Assembly: GCA_013399855.1 (NCBI GenBank)
Contig: VXAY01006782.1
Location: 124,001 to 188,000 of the forward strand
DNA: 64,000 bases
Source of the DNA: Oxyruncus cristatus
Lineage: Eukaryota > Chordata > Aves > Passeriformes > Cotingidae
Reading direction: 5' to 3'
This document shows, in pieces, positions 1 to 12,229 of the stretch; position 1 is the stretch's first letter; the number at the start of each line of letters is the position of its first letter. Under the pieces are notes generated by a model that saw only the letters and a list, made by a program, of their open reading frames with translations, made no database searches and had not been told where the DNA came from. The position numbers and the translations under genes are program-made.

Positions 1-2129
1 TGGCAATTAGTATTTCATAGAATAATTAGATTTTAAATAATGGAGTGGAAGAGGTTGGGGAGAAGGGACAAATAAAGTAATCTTTCAAAGACTCAGAGGC
101 AGCAAGCCAATCCAAAGTGCAATTATTCTGCAAAGGCATATCTACCCAAGAGATATGGGAGTTCCATACCTTTCTTCCCTCACTGTTTCTCTCAGAGTTT
201 TTGTCTCTTACAGTTTTATTATACTTTCTCTTTTAGAAACCACATGACAGCAGAACATGCAGCTGCTTATGGAAAATTCAATAGCTTTTGTGATTTAAAT
301 CAATATGATTTAACAGGTGGTTGTTTTGCTATTCACATTTGAAAAATCGCTGCAATTATAATTCTGCCATAACAAAGTGTTCTTCACATTCACAGCCTTT
401 GACAATCCTTTCTCAGTCGCCAACTTCCCTCACATCTCTGGTAGTACCATAGCTCTAATAATCCTCTCCCACTCTTACTAAAGTTTCTGGGCCTACCTTA
501 AGACAGCTGTTGCATCAGCTTTTTATGAACTATCATCATATTTGAGGTGTTTGTGGATGGTGGAACTGGTGACAAAACCAGTCTAAAAAGCTCACACTGT
601 TAAGTCAAGCCTTAGCCTTCTGGTTATATTTAAAGGTAGAGCTAAAAAAAAAAAATGAGAAGCAAATGTAACAATGAGCACTTTCCTAAAGAATTCACCA
701 CTTCTAGTTAAAAAAATGACCAGTTATTATTTCAGTTTAGGGTTTTTGCCTGTGCCCAGCTGGAATTATGTTATTAATGCTCAGGCCTTCTTATAAGTTA
801 AGGATTTACAGGTGAAAAAGTTATTTGGCAGGGACGTAAATTATGGCCCTACAAATTAGGAACCTTGTACAATCTGGGATAACATAAGGATCATGTAAAG
901 AAATGTGTTTGGATGTATCCTTCTGTTGGCTGTGCTCCCCTGTTGCATCATTTTGGCCTAATAGGAAAAAAAGGAATTGGTCTGATTGAAACATGCGGTT
1001 TGAGGACCAGTGATTTCTTTTCCCTCTTTCCAGCTTTTGCACATAAATTTCTAAATAACTTTGACTCAACCTAAATCTTAGAAATGAAGGCTGCAAATTT
1101 TGAGGAGATTTGGGGAGTTAAAAAAAAAATTGCTATAGTTTGTATGGGACAGGTTTTGGTAACCTTGAGTCCAGATATATCCAATTTTCACTCTGCCGTT
1201 TACGAAAAAGGCTGAAAATAATGAAGATTAAAAACAATCTGTTGTCAAAGGTTTGGTAAAAAGTTTTCCAAACGACAATCAGTCTTATTGGGCGCACACA
1301 TGCATGTACGTGGCTCTTTTTCTTTTTTACCTAATAGAATCTCTCAATAACAAGGTGAAGGCCTCAGCCTTCCTGATATGGGAAGGGTGCAGTGCCAGCT
1401 GTTTGCAGACTGAACATTCCCACCAGCATACACAGATGGAAAACACTGCAAGAGCCTGGAAAAATTAAGATATCCTGTTGTGTCCATAGGGTAGCTGCAA
1501 GATTCAAGACTTGGGTAGTGTAAATGACATTTTGTGAGTGTTCTTGTTGTTTTCTACCTGATTGATCTGCCTTATTTTCCATAATTTATAGCAGATTAGC
1601 CAAATAATTTTGTACTCTTCTGTTTTTCTGTTGTTTTTTATGAATAAAATATTCCCCCTTGAATTCAGTGTAGAACCAGATTTTATCAATCAATACTAGT
1701 TTTCAGTATAATTGAAGGCAATTTGACATAAAATGTAATATTAAAGTTTAGAACCAATGTGTGTGTCTCAAATACAACCAATTATTAGAAGACAAACAGG
1801 CTTGCAAATACCTTTGATTTCCTTTGTTTCAACAAACTATACAGTTTCTAAACTTATACAGGGATTAATTTCTAAACCCAGGGTTACAGTAATTTTATGT
1901 ACATATAAGGCTTTGTTTTCTTAATAAACTTGACAAAGTATTTCTTTATTTTGCCTAAACTTTTACAGACAGTTTTTTCACTCTCTTCCAGTTAAGTGAT
2001 TATTTATTCATTTTGACTATGTTTACCCTACCATCAAGTATCATTTTTTTACTTCTATAAGGCTTATTTTGAGATTAACCTACGGGTTTGGTGTTTGGTC
2101 AGAAATCCTTCTATATGGGGCGTCCAACA
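1..2129. other. AT-rich stretch, no gene recognised
   Basis: Open frames on both strands are under 95 codons, with no recognisable domain and no coding-like codon use. There are short A or T runs (for example near 643 and 1120) but no tandem repeat or transposon end that I can identify. I read this as non-coding intergenic or intronic DNA. Confidence 0.7.
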
Positions 2130-2255
2130 GTGTCTGAGCCCTAAATGACTGATTTAAGCCTTCCTGTCTCCCTAGCCTGTAAAAGAAAGACAATAAGTGC
2201 TTCATAAACAGGGCTACTGTGAGGATTCATCAGTTAAGGTTTGAAGACCAGGCAT
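2130..2255 (+). repeat. MIR (CORE-SINE) fragment, diverged
   Basis: The segment follows the order of the 3' half of a MIR element: a 'gtctgagccc' stretch, a 'cctgtctccctag' stretch corresponding to the 'cagtttcc' part, then 'cctgtaaaa', 'gacaataa', and 'ctgtgaggattcat' corresponding to the MIR 'ttgtgaggattaaa' part. This was seen by eye from remembered family features, not by a search. MIR elements are tRNA-derived SINEs inactive since early amniote history and survive in birds only as short remnants. The copy is truncated at both ends and has no coding capacity. Confidence 0.5.
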
Positions 2256-2984
2256 GCTAATGATTTAACATTAACCTATAAGAATGTGTGACTTTGGAGT
2301 TTACGTTTCACTGCTGCATTTCCCATCCATGGAATAACACAGATGAAGGGATATCTCATGCAAGATGTTCTTCAGGAAACGTGTGCCCTCTGGAGTAAAT
2401 GATGCTGTTTAATGACCCACAGTTTCTTCACCTTCACAGCAAGACCTTAGCATTGCTGCTGAAAGTAATCACATAACATACACTTTAACCTGCACTCCAG
2501 CACTGAGTCTCAACCGGTTCATATTTTGTCAGGTGCAAACAAGGTTTAAAAAAACACCCCAGTAAATGTTCATATGTGCAGCCTAGTTAAAGACTTCAGG
2601 GGCAGAAAGGCTTGTAAGTAGTAATACAGTGTTTTTACAAGAAAACTTATGAGTTAAAAATATAATAGATGTCAATCTGCAAATCAGCGATGTTATTGCA
2701 ACCTGTAGCTGAAGTTCATTTACCCAAATAGTTGTGGTCAATAAATTTACAAATAAATTAGATTGATTATTTCAAGTGGGTGCAACCTATCTTCCTTTCT
2801 GAGAATTAACAATTAGTGAATGTGAGCAAGTTGAGGAACAAGGACCTGCCAAATAGACGGAACAGCACACAGCTGTAATGTTGTCAAGAATCAACAGAAA
2901 AAAGTATGGTGTTACCATAGAATTTCGCTTTGCCTGGGTCATACTTCCCTTTCTTTGCCCTCTTTCTCTTCCCTTCTCATTTCT
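2256..2984. other. Non-coding, nothing recognised
   Basis: AT-rich sequence with no transposon, RNA gene or convincing open frame. Immediately before the T/G tract it becomes pyrimidine-rich (about 2945-2985). Confidence 0.6.
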
Positions 2985-3134
2985 CTTTGGTTTTTTTTTT
3001 TTGTTGTTGTTGTTTCATTGTTTTTTTTTTTTTTTTTTGTTTCTTTGGGTTTTTTTTTTTTTTTTTTTTTGGTTTTTGTTGTTGTTGTTTTGTTGTGGGG
3101 GGTTTTTTCTGTTGTGGTTTGGTTTGGTTTTTTC
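2985..3134 (+). repeat. T-rich low-complexity tract with TTG and GGTTT units
   Basis: Runs of 10 to 20 T are separated by TTG triplets, and the tract ends in G-rich 'gtggggggtttttt' and 'ggtttggttt' units. The plus strand is almost entirely T and G, with a single internal 'ca'. Translations across it give artefactual poly-Phe, poly-Val or poly-Lys frames, including one of 132 codons at 2930-3328. These are products of low complexity and not genes. Confidence 0.9.
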
Positions 3135-4794
3135 CCCTACTTTCAATTTTAACTGAACAACTAAAATTCCACAGCCAAGAGAAACCCCTGTCTTTAAGAA
3201 TGCCCGAAGAACTTGGTAAGGTGCTTCTTGTATTAGAATCAGACATTCATACCCACTCTTCTTTCCTTAACCCTATGTTCCTCTGCAAGGCCCAAATGTG
3301 TTGCTTTTTTTATCCAGTTCCTATATGATGGGCTTTGCAATGATGATTATTTAATTTCCCCCCCACTTTTAAAATCAACTATTTCTTTTGCTGTCTGGTG
3401 TTAAGGTCTGTGCAGCCCAGATGGAGTGTCAGGGAGACCATTCAGTGCCCACTGAATTCCTTTTTCTCCTATTCTTTCTGTTTTGTATTTTCTTCTTATG
3501 TCAGGGCTTTTTTAAGAAAAGATTTCATTTTTTTCTGAGAGACTTAAGATTTGTTTTAGTGGCCTCAACTTTTGTACAGTGTTACAGCATCATTTAAATT
3601 AAATACTATAAATTGACTCTCTGTTATAAATCTTTAATATTTTGTCCCAAGCTGCTAGGAAAAAATTATAAATGAAATTCAACAAAACTTCACAAGTGGG
3701 AAACTTAAAGTATGAACTTTATTGATCTTTTCTATATCTATGAGTATTCACACAGCAGTTATTAAATTCCTGAAATTCAATCTCAAAAATAGACTGTAAT
3801 CAGAGCACAGATTCTAGCTGGTTTCTAGCTGGAAATTTTTTTTTCTTTGTTTCATTCAAGATTTAGGTTTGGAACTTGGTAGAAATATTCCTTGGCAGGC
3901 TATTACTGGTAATGCTATGCTGAATGACATTGGGGATGAAACAACTCAGATTTGATAACCACTACAATATTTTATTCCTAAAAGCATGAGGGAATGATGT
4001 ACACTCTTGGACATGGTCTAAATACCAGCCTAAATTTAATCACCAGAATCAACAAAAAATTGTGTAGAATCAAGTATGTTACCCAATTAAATGAAGTATC
4101 TATGATCTAGTGATGTGCTTCTTACTCTTAAGGAAAGAAACGTTCTTATAGTTCTATGTTATGGGCTGCTAAGAAATAGAGATGTGTAGGTTGTCAAATA
4201 TTTCCCGTGACAAAGTTCTGATCAAGTAATTAACTGCAACAAATGTTGGGTCCAATTTATGCTACCCAGACCCTTCCAGAATTCCCCAGTGGGTGATTTT
4301 GGCAGTGTGTCAGTAGGAAAACAAGAGAATGAGTTGAGAAACATTAATAAAAGTTGAAAACAACAGCTTCTGAACCATTTGAATTGTCATTCACATGCAT
4401 GTGAAGAGGCTGCCAGATGAGAAAAGACGAAAGTAGTCTGACAGGAGATAACAGAAAACCAGAAAAGAGACATTGGAGAGTTATATTCAGAAACGTGATG
4501 TGAAATTTAAACTGCTGTCTTTTTTCTCAGCTCTTTCCAGGTGGCAACTCTTGCAAACCCAGGAAAGAAGTCCTGGTGCCCTCTATCCACATACACATAC
4601 CTGCTGTGTTTAAACACACACAGTAGAATAGATCCTCCTTTTTGTCTTTAACTGAAAAAATCATTAAGTCCCAGCTGAGAGAAGAGGAAGACTGTAATAG
4701 TCACTGAGAGAAAACGAAGTCAAAACAGTGAGGAATGCAGCTACAGCCGCTGTAACAAGTTTATTTGGCAAGGAGAGGGAGGAAATCCTGGTAC
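3135..4794. other. AT-rich stretch, no gene recognised
   Basis: No open frame with coding character, and no repeat family recognised. A short CA-type run near 4589-4622 ('cacatacacatac', 'aaacacacacag') is too imperfect to call a microsatellite. Confidence 0.6.
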
Positions 4795-4973
4795 CTCATT
4801 GGGACAAACAGCGGACCTTCCATCTCCTCTTCTTATTGCCACATACAGAAGAAACATGTTCATAACTGTGTGCAAACGCAAATGAGAAACTTCAAAGAGA
4901 GGGATCATGCTTTGCAGGAGGCTGTTCTGAATCTGCAAATTTTCAAGAGTTCTGTCTTCTATCACTGAAATTC
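4795..4973 (-). other. Weak candidate exon within the longest open frame of the window
   Basis: On the minus strand a T-rich run followed by CAG at 4976-4974 gives a good acceptor-like site, and GAG|GTACCA with GT at 4794-4793 gives a donor-like site. The 179 bases between stay open and sit inside a 182-codon frame spanning 5289-4741. That frame begins at a TTG, not an ATG, and its N-terminal part is just hydrophobic T-rich translation. The enclosed peptide (about 59 residues, including LQIQNSLLQSMIPLF) matches no family I recognise. One frame of this length is roughly expected by chance in 64 kb of AT-rich DNA, so this is a hypothesis only. Confidence 0.12.
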
Positions 4974-5851
4974 CTGGAAAAAAAATTAACATCCTGATTT
5001 TACAGTCTTCCCCCTCCTTATTATTTTCTTCCTCCTTATTTTTTTCCCATTTTCCACTATCAAGGAAATAAAACATCAACAATAGCCTGAATACAGGCAA
5101 CATTATTATAAAAAGCAAAAACGAACTAGTTTTTCCTCTACTAAACAGTTTTTTGCTCAGCAAATATAATTTACTTTTACGCACATCAATATGGTAATAT
5201 ACCAGAAAAACAGAGTCCAAAAAAATAAAAAATCCTAGCCTGGTCTCCCTAGCAGGGACAAAATTCTGGAAAAAAAAAATTGTCTCCAAATCCCTGTCTG
5301 ACTTCTGTATAGTTTACATTTCAGTGTAATATCCAAGCAAAGTGAATCGGTAGCACACAGATATATTTTATTGATGCCTCAAAAGAAAAGAATATGCACA
5401 AGGTACCAGAGCAGAGGATTTTCATCCTAAAAGACACGTTTTGCTACACAGCAAAAAAAAAAAGAAAAAAAAAAAACACTCAGAAAGTTATTGAAGAGGT
5501 AAGAGTTAAGGACTTGGGTAAAATTTGCAGAAGAAAAAGCAGAATCACTGACTTCAGGAAATTTTGCATTTCGACTCCCCTTTTCTCAGTGTGGCAGTAT
5601 TGAATATCTTTTTTTACAAAAGTAATTATATTTGCAGTTCTTTTAAAGCTTATGTACCCCTTGTGTGTTGTGGTTCAGACCTGGCTCCCTGCCAAATGCC
5701 CGAACTCACAGTAATAACCCACTTCCCTCCCTTCTATGAACACAAGGGAAAAGGAGAAGGGAAAATGCTACTGAAAAACACCAAAATGACCAAACCAAAG
5801 CTGTATAAATATATATATATGTATTTACATCTGTATACAGTTAGACTACTA

Positions 5852-6376
5852 TGTACATAATAACAGGAGCCCCCAACACAGCCCTCCAAAGGGAAAAGGT
5901 AAAGGGAAAAGCGAAAACAGATATGCACAATCAAAACCCGGGAGTAACCAATAAAGAAATAGTAAAAGAAAAGCCTACTACCCTCCTTGAGATACCTCCT
6001 TGAGATAGCAGAATCGTGCCAAACGACCACCGCACCTTCCACCTCACAAGGCCTACAAGGCCTCACTAGGCCTCTCTCCTCCACACGAGTAGGACTGACC
6101 AGTTCAGACCACCAAAAGAGAAGAGAAGCGAGAGCCTCCTCTGCCTTCTCATTTATACCCTTGCTTACGTAAAAATCACATGGAATACTGGGAACATGGC
6201 CTTGGTTCCAACCTGGTCACCAAGGAAGGCCTAGAATCAAAACCACTACATTGTGAAAGTACTAAAATGTCCTTAGTCAGTGTAAAACCAGGCCTTATAT
6301 ATCTGAGGTAAACATCTAGACCTTCTTCAAAGCAGCACAAAGAGAAAGATTCCAGATTTTTAAACATGTGCCCTAC
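5852..6376 (-). mobile_element. Possible solo LTR of an endogenous retrovirus (boundaries tentative)
   Basis: This block differs from its surroundings. It contains many CpG dinucleotides (in 'aaagcgaa', 'acccggg', 'aatcgtg', 'aacgaccaccgc', 'cacgag', 'aagcgag', 'ttacgtaa') where neighbouring sequence has almost none, which is typical of fairly recent LTR insertions. Read on the minus strand it has a TATA box, then a G/C-richer stretch with short repeats (three 'aggcct' copies; 'cctccttgagata' twice on the plus strand), and could end in TGT...ACA at 5852-5857. I could not find matching target-site duplications or any gag/pol remnant beside it. Alternatives are an unrelated promoter-like CpG cluster or an unknown repeat. 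Confidence 0.3.
6151..6157 (-). promoter_or_regulatory. TATA-box-like element
   Basis: The minus strand reads GGGTATAAATGAG, a near-ideal TATA box. About 30 bases downstream lies a pyrimidine-rich 'ctctcgcttctc' that could serve as an initiator. It lies in the CpG-rich block proposed as an LTR and would direct transcription toward lower coordinates. No convincing reading frame follows; the 116-codon frame at 6084-5734 starts at GTG. Confidence 0.25.
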
Positions 6377-9300
6377 ATTGCTATGACTTGTATTTTAGCC
6401 CTAGAGGAGTTCCTACACTAGCTGTGAGGCAGTGTATGTGCTTGTCCTGCCCTAGTCTGGGAGCTGTGATAGCACCAACGTATCATTCTCAAGGTCTTTA
6501 AAAACCCTGAAGTCCATTGCATGGGAAGTTACAAATATTTCAACCTTTGTCTTCATTTTCCGTTTTGATGAGAAAATCAGCTAGCCACATGCAGTAACTA
6601 AATAAGAAAGAAATCCAAAACAGTGCTTAAAATTTGTTGTCTTATATTTCTAAAAATTTCAACAGTAGTTTTCCTTAACCTGAACTCTCACAAAGGGATT
6701 CATGTTGGTGAGCGCACAGGCTCTGTATCCAAGGACAGCTCAGCTTTGCCTTTCTGGCTTAGGTGCAGCTAACACCTGGTGCCAGCACGTTACAGTGTGC
6801 AACCCATCACTGACTACAGCGAGGCTCCTGACATCTGCACCAGCATCAGCTCTGCAGCATGGATCAATGCTCGGCCTGGCAGGAGGCTGAGCTGTACAAG
6901 GGGAAATGGACTTACCCACAAGCATGAGTTAGAGAGTGAGATGGGAACATTAAATACAAAACCTGCACAGAGTGCAAAAGCCCAGGGGCAAAAAATTGTT
7001 ACCTTTCTTAAAACATTTAATTTTGACTTTTGGGATGGCAAATTGTGATTGTTAAGGAAAAACGTTATCAGAATTTTAACATGCAAAGCTTCACTTTGGT
7101 GAAACTAGTTTTGCTCCACACCAAGACAAAGAAAACCAAACCTAACAACTGCTTTGTGGATTTCTTTCTGGTGTTATCATCAGGGCTTGATTTTGTAGCA
7201 TATTGTATCCTTCAGATATCAGTCAGAAACAGCTAAGTGGGATCAAGATTACATTTCTAAATGTCACGGTTCAGTATTTTTACTTGAGTTAATGCTAATC
7301 AATTGATGTAACATTTCCAAGTTACATGCTCCTGAGATACACTGTCCAGAAAATTTAAAAATAAGAAAACCTCAAAGAATTAAAACCTTAAATATTAAAT
7401 TCTTATCATGTGCAATTTCAATCTCAGAGTTCAGGATCAAAGGAAATCATCTTCGAAAGGTAGTGGTTTTAGCATTAGACACACAGTTCTTAATTCTGCT
7501 GCTAAAATTACAGACCTCCTGCCTTATTACTAAAAAATGCAAGTGTACAGTGCTATATGCATAAATGTGTGTTCTGGAAAACATATCCTCAGTAGTTTGT
7601 GAGACTTTATGTTAGACTCTAACTGTGTTCAAATGGAGGTCTTGATCCTACTGCTACATCTTGTGATCTAATTATCTCAAAAAACTCCAAAAAACAAAGC
7701 ACAAAAAACTGTTCTAATAATACAGTAAAAATGCTAGGAATTATCTTCTCCTTCTTCCCTAAATCTGCATGCCACAAAACCACCACAGCCTAAAAGATCA
7801 AAATTAGCATGATTTTACAATCTTTTCTCACATGTTTTTAGAATGATTTTGTTGACTAATAGAAAACAGAGAGAAAAAAGTTATCTCTGAAGATTTGTTA
7901 ATTTGTTCCATCTTTCAGAATCAGGGAGGAAAGATGAGGGAAGTTATAATTACTCAACTTTTTTTTTTTTCAAAATTTTCATTAGCAGCTATAAGATCAG
8001 AAATGCTGGAGTAGCAAAAGAAAGATGACTTTCACAACTTTCAAGAATATTCTTGAAACCATGCAGAAGCATTTTGCCAAAATCTTGATAAGCAAAGGGA
8101 TGGCTCCAGATAAGTATTTTGTGGGATTTGATTCATCACTGTATATCTAGCTCCAAGCTTATTCTAATTTCATTGTGTAAAATTCTGTTGTATTTGTGAG
8201 GTTATTGTAAAGGTACTGTACAGTACTTTGTCAACATACTGGTTTCTTCTTTGAACTATGGAAGTTTCATCCCTCTGAATCAGTACCTATGACCAAATAT
8301 CTCCAATCTTTTTTTTTGACTGTCATGATCAACCAACTGATTTTTGCTTTTATAGGCTGGAATGGCCAGATTATATTCTCTACTTATCTTGAATATAGGC
8401 AGTGAGATAAAGTTCAAAATAAATTAATATGTGTCATTAGACTCAATTTGAAATTTTATAAACAAGTTATTTAAAAATGTTTCTAATATCAAATGTGTGC
8501 CTTTGGTAGTAAATAAGGCAATTCATGTAGCAGTGCAGTTGTTTCTCGGCCCATAGGATCTGTTTTGTTTTGTCTCCGTTTCAGTAACTATAAGAGCTTT
8601 AGTGTAGACAGCTGGAGCACTTTGGGATTGGCTAGGAACACTAAGGCAAGGTCTAGATAACTCATGGGTGAAAACTTAATTTCCCCTTAATTTCTGAACA
8701 CTTGGCTGCCTTTCCTGTACTCTTTATTCACTGTGCTGGTGTTGGCTGTAAAGGGGAAGAAGAATCACGAAACATTACTTACTGTGTGAGTGGCCCAACT
8801 TCCATGGTAATGGATCCCAGTAGGATTACACAGCCATTTTTCTTCTCCTCTGATTTTCTGTGTTCATGGAGTTACTGTGTTTATACTGCCAGCCAGAGTG
8901 ATCAAGTGCCAAAAGAAAAAATTCTGTAAATCTTTTAACACAGATAAAACACAACATGTTATTTATAGAGATGAAGAAAGTCTGGTCTGCCCTTTTCCAT
9001 CTTGAATTGTGAGATACACCAACGCAACAAGCTCTGCTCTTGTGCAGTACTTTTCTCAAGCATTTCACCACATGCATTTTTACTTTTGGGATGGAAAGCC
9101 TTTCTCAGTAACATTTGTGAAAGAAAAGAAAAATTTTGTATAAGTTTGCTTCTGGTTTTTTTGGATAAGCACTACCTGTTTTCTGCTACTTCTCCATCCC
9201 TTTGACCCTTGGTACAGAAAACCATGATCCCAGGTACCACAACTGGGACAAAACAAGTAGGAAAAAGACAGACCTATCAAAGGATAGCTGTGAGGGTGGT

Positions 9301-11814
9301 AAGCTAGGAGGCAGTTTGTATTCATCCTTGAACCTATCTTCTCTTTCTTAAGCACAGCCTATCTTTAAAGTAAGCTCTGGAAATCAATGCAAAATTCCAG
9401 TGGGAGAAGCACTACTCTCCCAGTGCTCCTGTGTACCAGGTTTTTAAAATGTCTGATATTGTTTATTGCATAACAACCACCATGAAAAAGTTATCTTGCT
9501 TGCCAAACAATTATTTTCTGTTCATTAGTAGTGCCTTTTATCAGCATCCAGAAGAACACACTCATTTACATACTTCCCCAAGTTTTATGGGAACCTTAGC
9601 TTAACTGCTTCAAAAGCACATTCATCAAGTCATTCCTTTAGCCTGGTATGGCTTACAGCCTCATGATATAATAAAAAGTCAAGCTGGGGTAAAGGGTTAC
9701 CATAACTTAGGGTCACATTTTGGGCAGTCAGCTCATCCATTTGCTCCAGCATTTATGTGTAAACTTAAACCTGTCACATGTGGAGAACATTGCCACATTT
9801 CAGCAAAGGCTTATTAACTGCTATTCTTCATAAGTTTAAATTAAAAGACAGACTTACTCAAGGTTCTTTCCTCACACTTTCGAGGATGCAATTTCCTACA
9901 GTCAGGCTTGTTTATTGGCTTCACCGTGATGACTTTTGGCAATGCTGCTTATGTTTGTTAACGTTTGCAGACACTTTTAATATGGTATCTTAAATACCTA
10001 ATGGAGTCATTTAGTTCATCTGAAAATTAAACACAAGGGACATAGGGTAATGATAAATGAAATTGTGTCAAGTGGAAGCAATATCTAGTCAGCACCAAAG
10101 GAATTAAGGTTTGACTCTGCATTATTTAATTAACAGTCTGCAGGAGGGGTTAATAAATGTTAATAATTCTAACAGTCATATGAGCTATCAAGACGAAGTA
10201 ATCCATCCTGTGATCTGGAAAGAGGACTAGAAGACAGAACACTCAGTTTTCTCTCACTGGCCTTGCCAGAGAATTTGTGTGCAGCGTTCGGCAGCTCCCT
10301 TTCAGTGCATCTTCTAAATAGCTCAGTCACTTAGATGTCTGTGTAAATCTTACACTGAGTTTTCAGAGGCCCTGAGTATCCACTGCAACTGATGTTCCAG
10401 CAAAGTCAGCTGCCCTGAGCTCACAAAGGTTGTACTGAGAAACAGCTTCTGCCTCGAGTGCAGTGTCAGGCCAAGATGATGCAGCCAAAAGGATCACCTT
10501 CTCCTCACCACAGGGAACGAGAGTATCCAGAGTTCCAGCTGAAAACAGGTCACCTGCACAAGCTGTGCACACCATCAGTGCTAAGTCACTGAGCAAGTTG
10601 AAAAGATGATGTTTAGCTGTGTTGCCTTTGGATTATTAATGTAGTTGTGTTAAGATATTAATAACATTTCATCAGTGGTGGTCCCAAACTGCTGTGCCAG
10701 AAAGGTCAACTACATAAAGAATTTAAAACAAAGAAGAGCAATAAAAATCTACACTCAATGAAACAACCAAAACTCCCAGTGCTCCAAACAAATACATACC
10801 AGTGCCAGTTAAGTGACAGGTATAAGTATATTAGTTTGGCTGTATTTACTTTAATATTTTTGTACGTAATTGTAGTACTGCATCACTGGATTTTTTTCTG
10901 TTCATATTTCGCTTGATATTTGCAGTGTTCTAAAGAGAGATTTAAAACTGCAAAGGATAGTATGGTTCAGAATGATTTTCTAAAGGATTTAGATGCCCTC
11001 TTTCGGTTTATGTTATTGAATAATGCCATCAAAATCACTATGACATCACTGATAAATTTTGAAACTGTATTTTTACAGCAGTTCAAGAACAGAGTGTGTT
11101 CACATTGGTGTTTTAGTTCAGATCAGGAGTGTGCTTTTGAAGAAAATAGTTCAATCCCATGTACCATATCATTTGTTTCACACCATGTAGCAGTCTAAGA
11201 TTGCATGGATATCCCTTTTGGATGAAATTAAACTGAAAAATGAATACCAAAAGCACAACTAACCAGGTTCAAATATTAGAGGGTTTTAGTCCAGGGGCCT
11301 CACCAGGCATAGTCTGAAGTAACATACCTTCCCTCAAAAAACCTGTGTAGTATGGACTTCAAATTCTCAACAGTAACAGGTTCATCTCAGTGATGCAATC
11401 CATGAAGATGTAGTTCAAGACTGTTAGGACAAGCTTGGAGGAAATAAGAGCAAAGAAAAAGGAGAGGTCCTTAAAACAAATGTAGGAGCTAACCAGCAGC
11501 CGATAAAATTTTGTCTTCCTTCAATTTCAGAGATGAAAAATGGCAAGTCCCCCCAAAGCCACATAGTAACCCAATATATAGTACTTTAAAGAACATCTGA
11601 TACACAGACAAATTATTTAAGTGCATCTTTAAAGACACCAAAATACCTGAAAACCCTCTCACTAAGATCCTGCTGCCAAACTTGCTTGACTAGCACTGAT
11701 TTCAAACAGGTCCTCTACAACAAAACTTTGTTACCTGCTCCTGAACTCATGTAACTCTGTGAAGGTCCATCTTTTTTGCATCTGAGTGCTTTGTATAAAT
11801 GCATTCAGGTATTG
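6377..11814. other. Gene-free AT-rich stretch
   Basis: No coding frame, RNA gene or transposon recognised over more than 5 kb. The frame at 10920-11198 (92 codons) follows an AG-ending 'tatttgcag' but has neither a good polypyrimidine tract nor a recognisable product. A somewhat GC-richer patch at 6700-6910 contains short overlapping frames on both strands and no motif. Confidence 0.6.
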
Positions 11815-12042
11815 GACATGACAAAAGAGGTCCAATCCAGGCACCTTGAAGCAGCCTTGAAGTCACAGGCACTGGTTCTTGTAGGGGACTTTAACTACCC
11901 TGACATCTGCTGGAGAAACTACACAGAGAAGTACAAACAGTCCAAGAGGTTCCTGGAAAGTATTGGTGACAACTTTCTGACAAAGGTAGCAGAGGATCCC
12001 ACAAGGCTCAGTCTTATACTTACAAACAGGGAGATGTGAAAG
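11815..12042 (+). pseudogene. CR1 endonuclease C-terminal remnant
   Basis: The frame carries GDFNYPDICW followed by a tract including QSKRFLES, DNFLTKV and LSLILTNRE. This is the order at the C-terminal end of the apurinic/apyrimidinic-type endonuclease of CR1 elements: the GDFN motif, the FL...NFL segment, and the D/SLILTN motif. The normal DLILTN aspartate appears replaced by Ser (LSLILTN). A stop closes the frame at 12037-12039. The N-terminal catalytic part of the domain is absent because of 5' truncation. Its role was target-site nicking in the nucleus during retrotransposition. Confidence 0.85.
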
Positions 12043-12229
12043 TTGGGGGCAGCCTTGATACTGTGGAGTTCAGCATCAGGTGAGGAGAAAGCAGGGCAGC
12101 AGATTGTAACCATGGACTGCAAGAGAGTTAACTTATCCTCTTTAGGGGTCTTCATGATAACAGGTCCTGCAGGGAAGAGGGGTCTAAGAGAGCTAGTTAA
12201 TATTCAAGGATCACAGCCTCCATCCTGAA
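12043..12229 (+). pseudogene. CR1 endonuclease-RT linker remnant
   Basis: This short stretch bridges the endonuclease and RT remnants. It contains VTMDCKRVNLSSLGVF-like residues, which resemble the linker of CR1 proteins that ends in a 'tmdFrrAdF...LfR' pattern. Just after it, the sequence jumps directly to late RT, so the RT fingers and motif A are missing. The junction lies near 12230. Confidence 0.55.

Noticed and set aside
2877..3328. Several overlapping long open frames (up to 132 codons) rich in Phe, Val, Gly or Lys
   Set aside because: They are translations of the T/G low-complexity tract. Stops are depleted because the plus strand has almost no A.
5734..6084. 116-codon minus-strand frame just downstream of the TATA-like box
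   Set aside because: It begins at GTG, not ATG. Its C-terminal part is translated TA-repeat sequence, and no family is recognised.
10920..11198. 92-codon frame after 'tatttgcag' as an exon
   Set aside because: The acceptor lacks a good polypyrimidine tract, no donor is evident, and the product resembles nothing I know. Similar frames are common by chance here.
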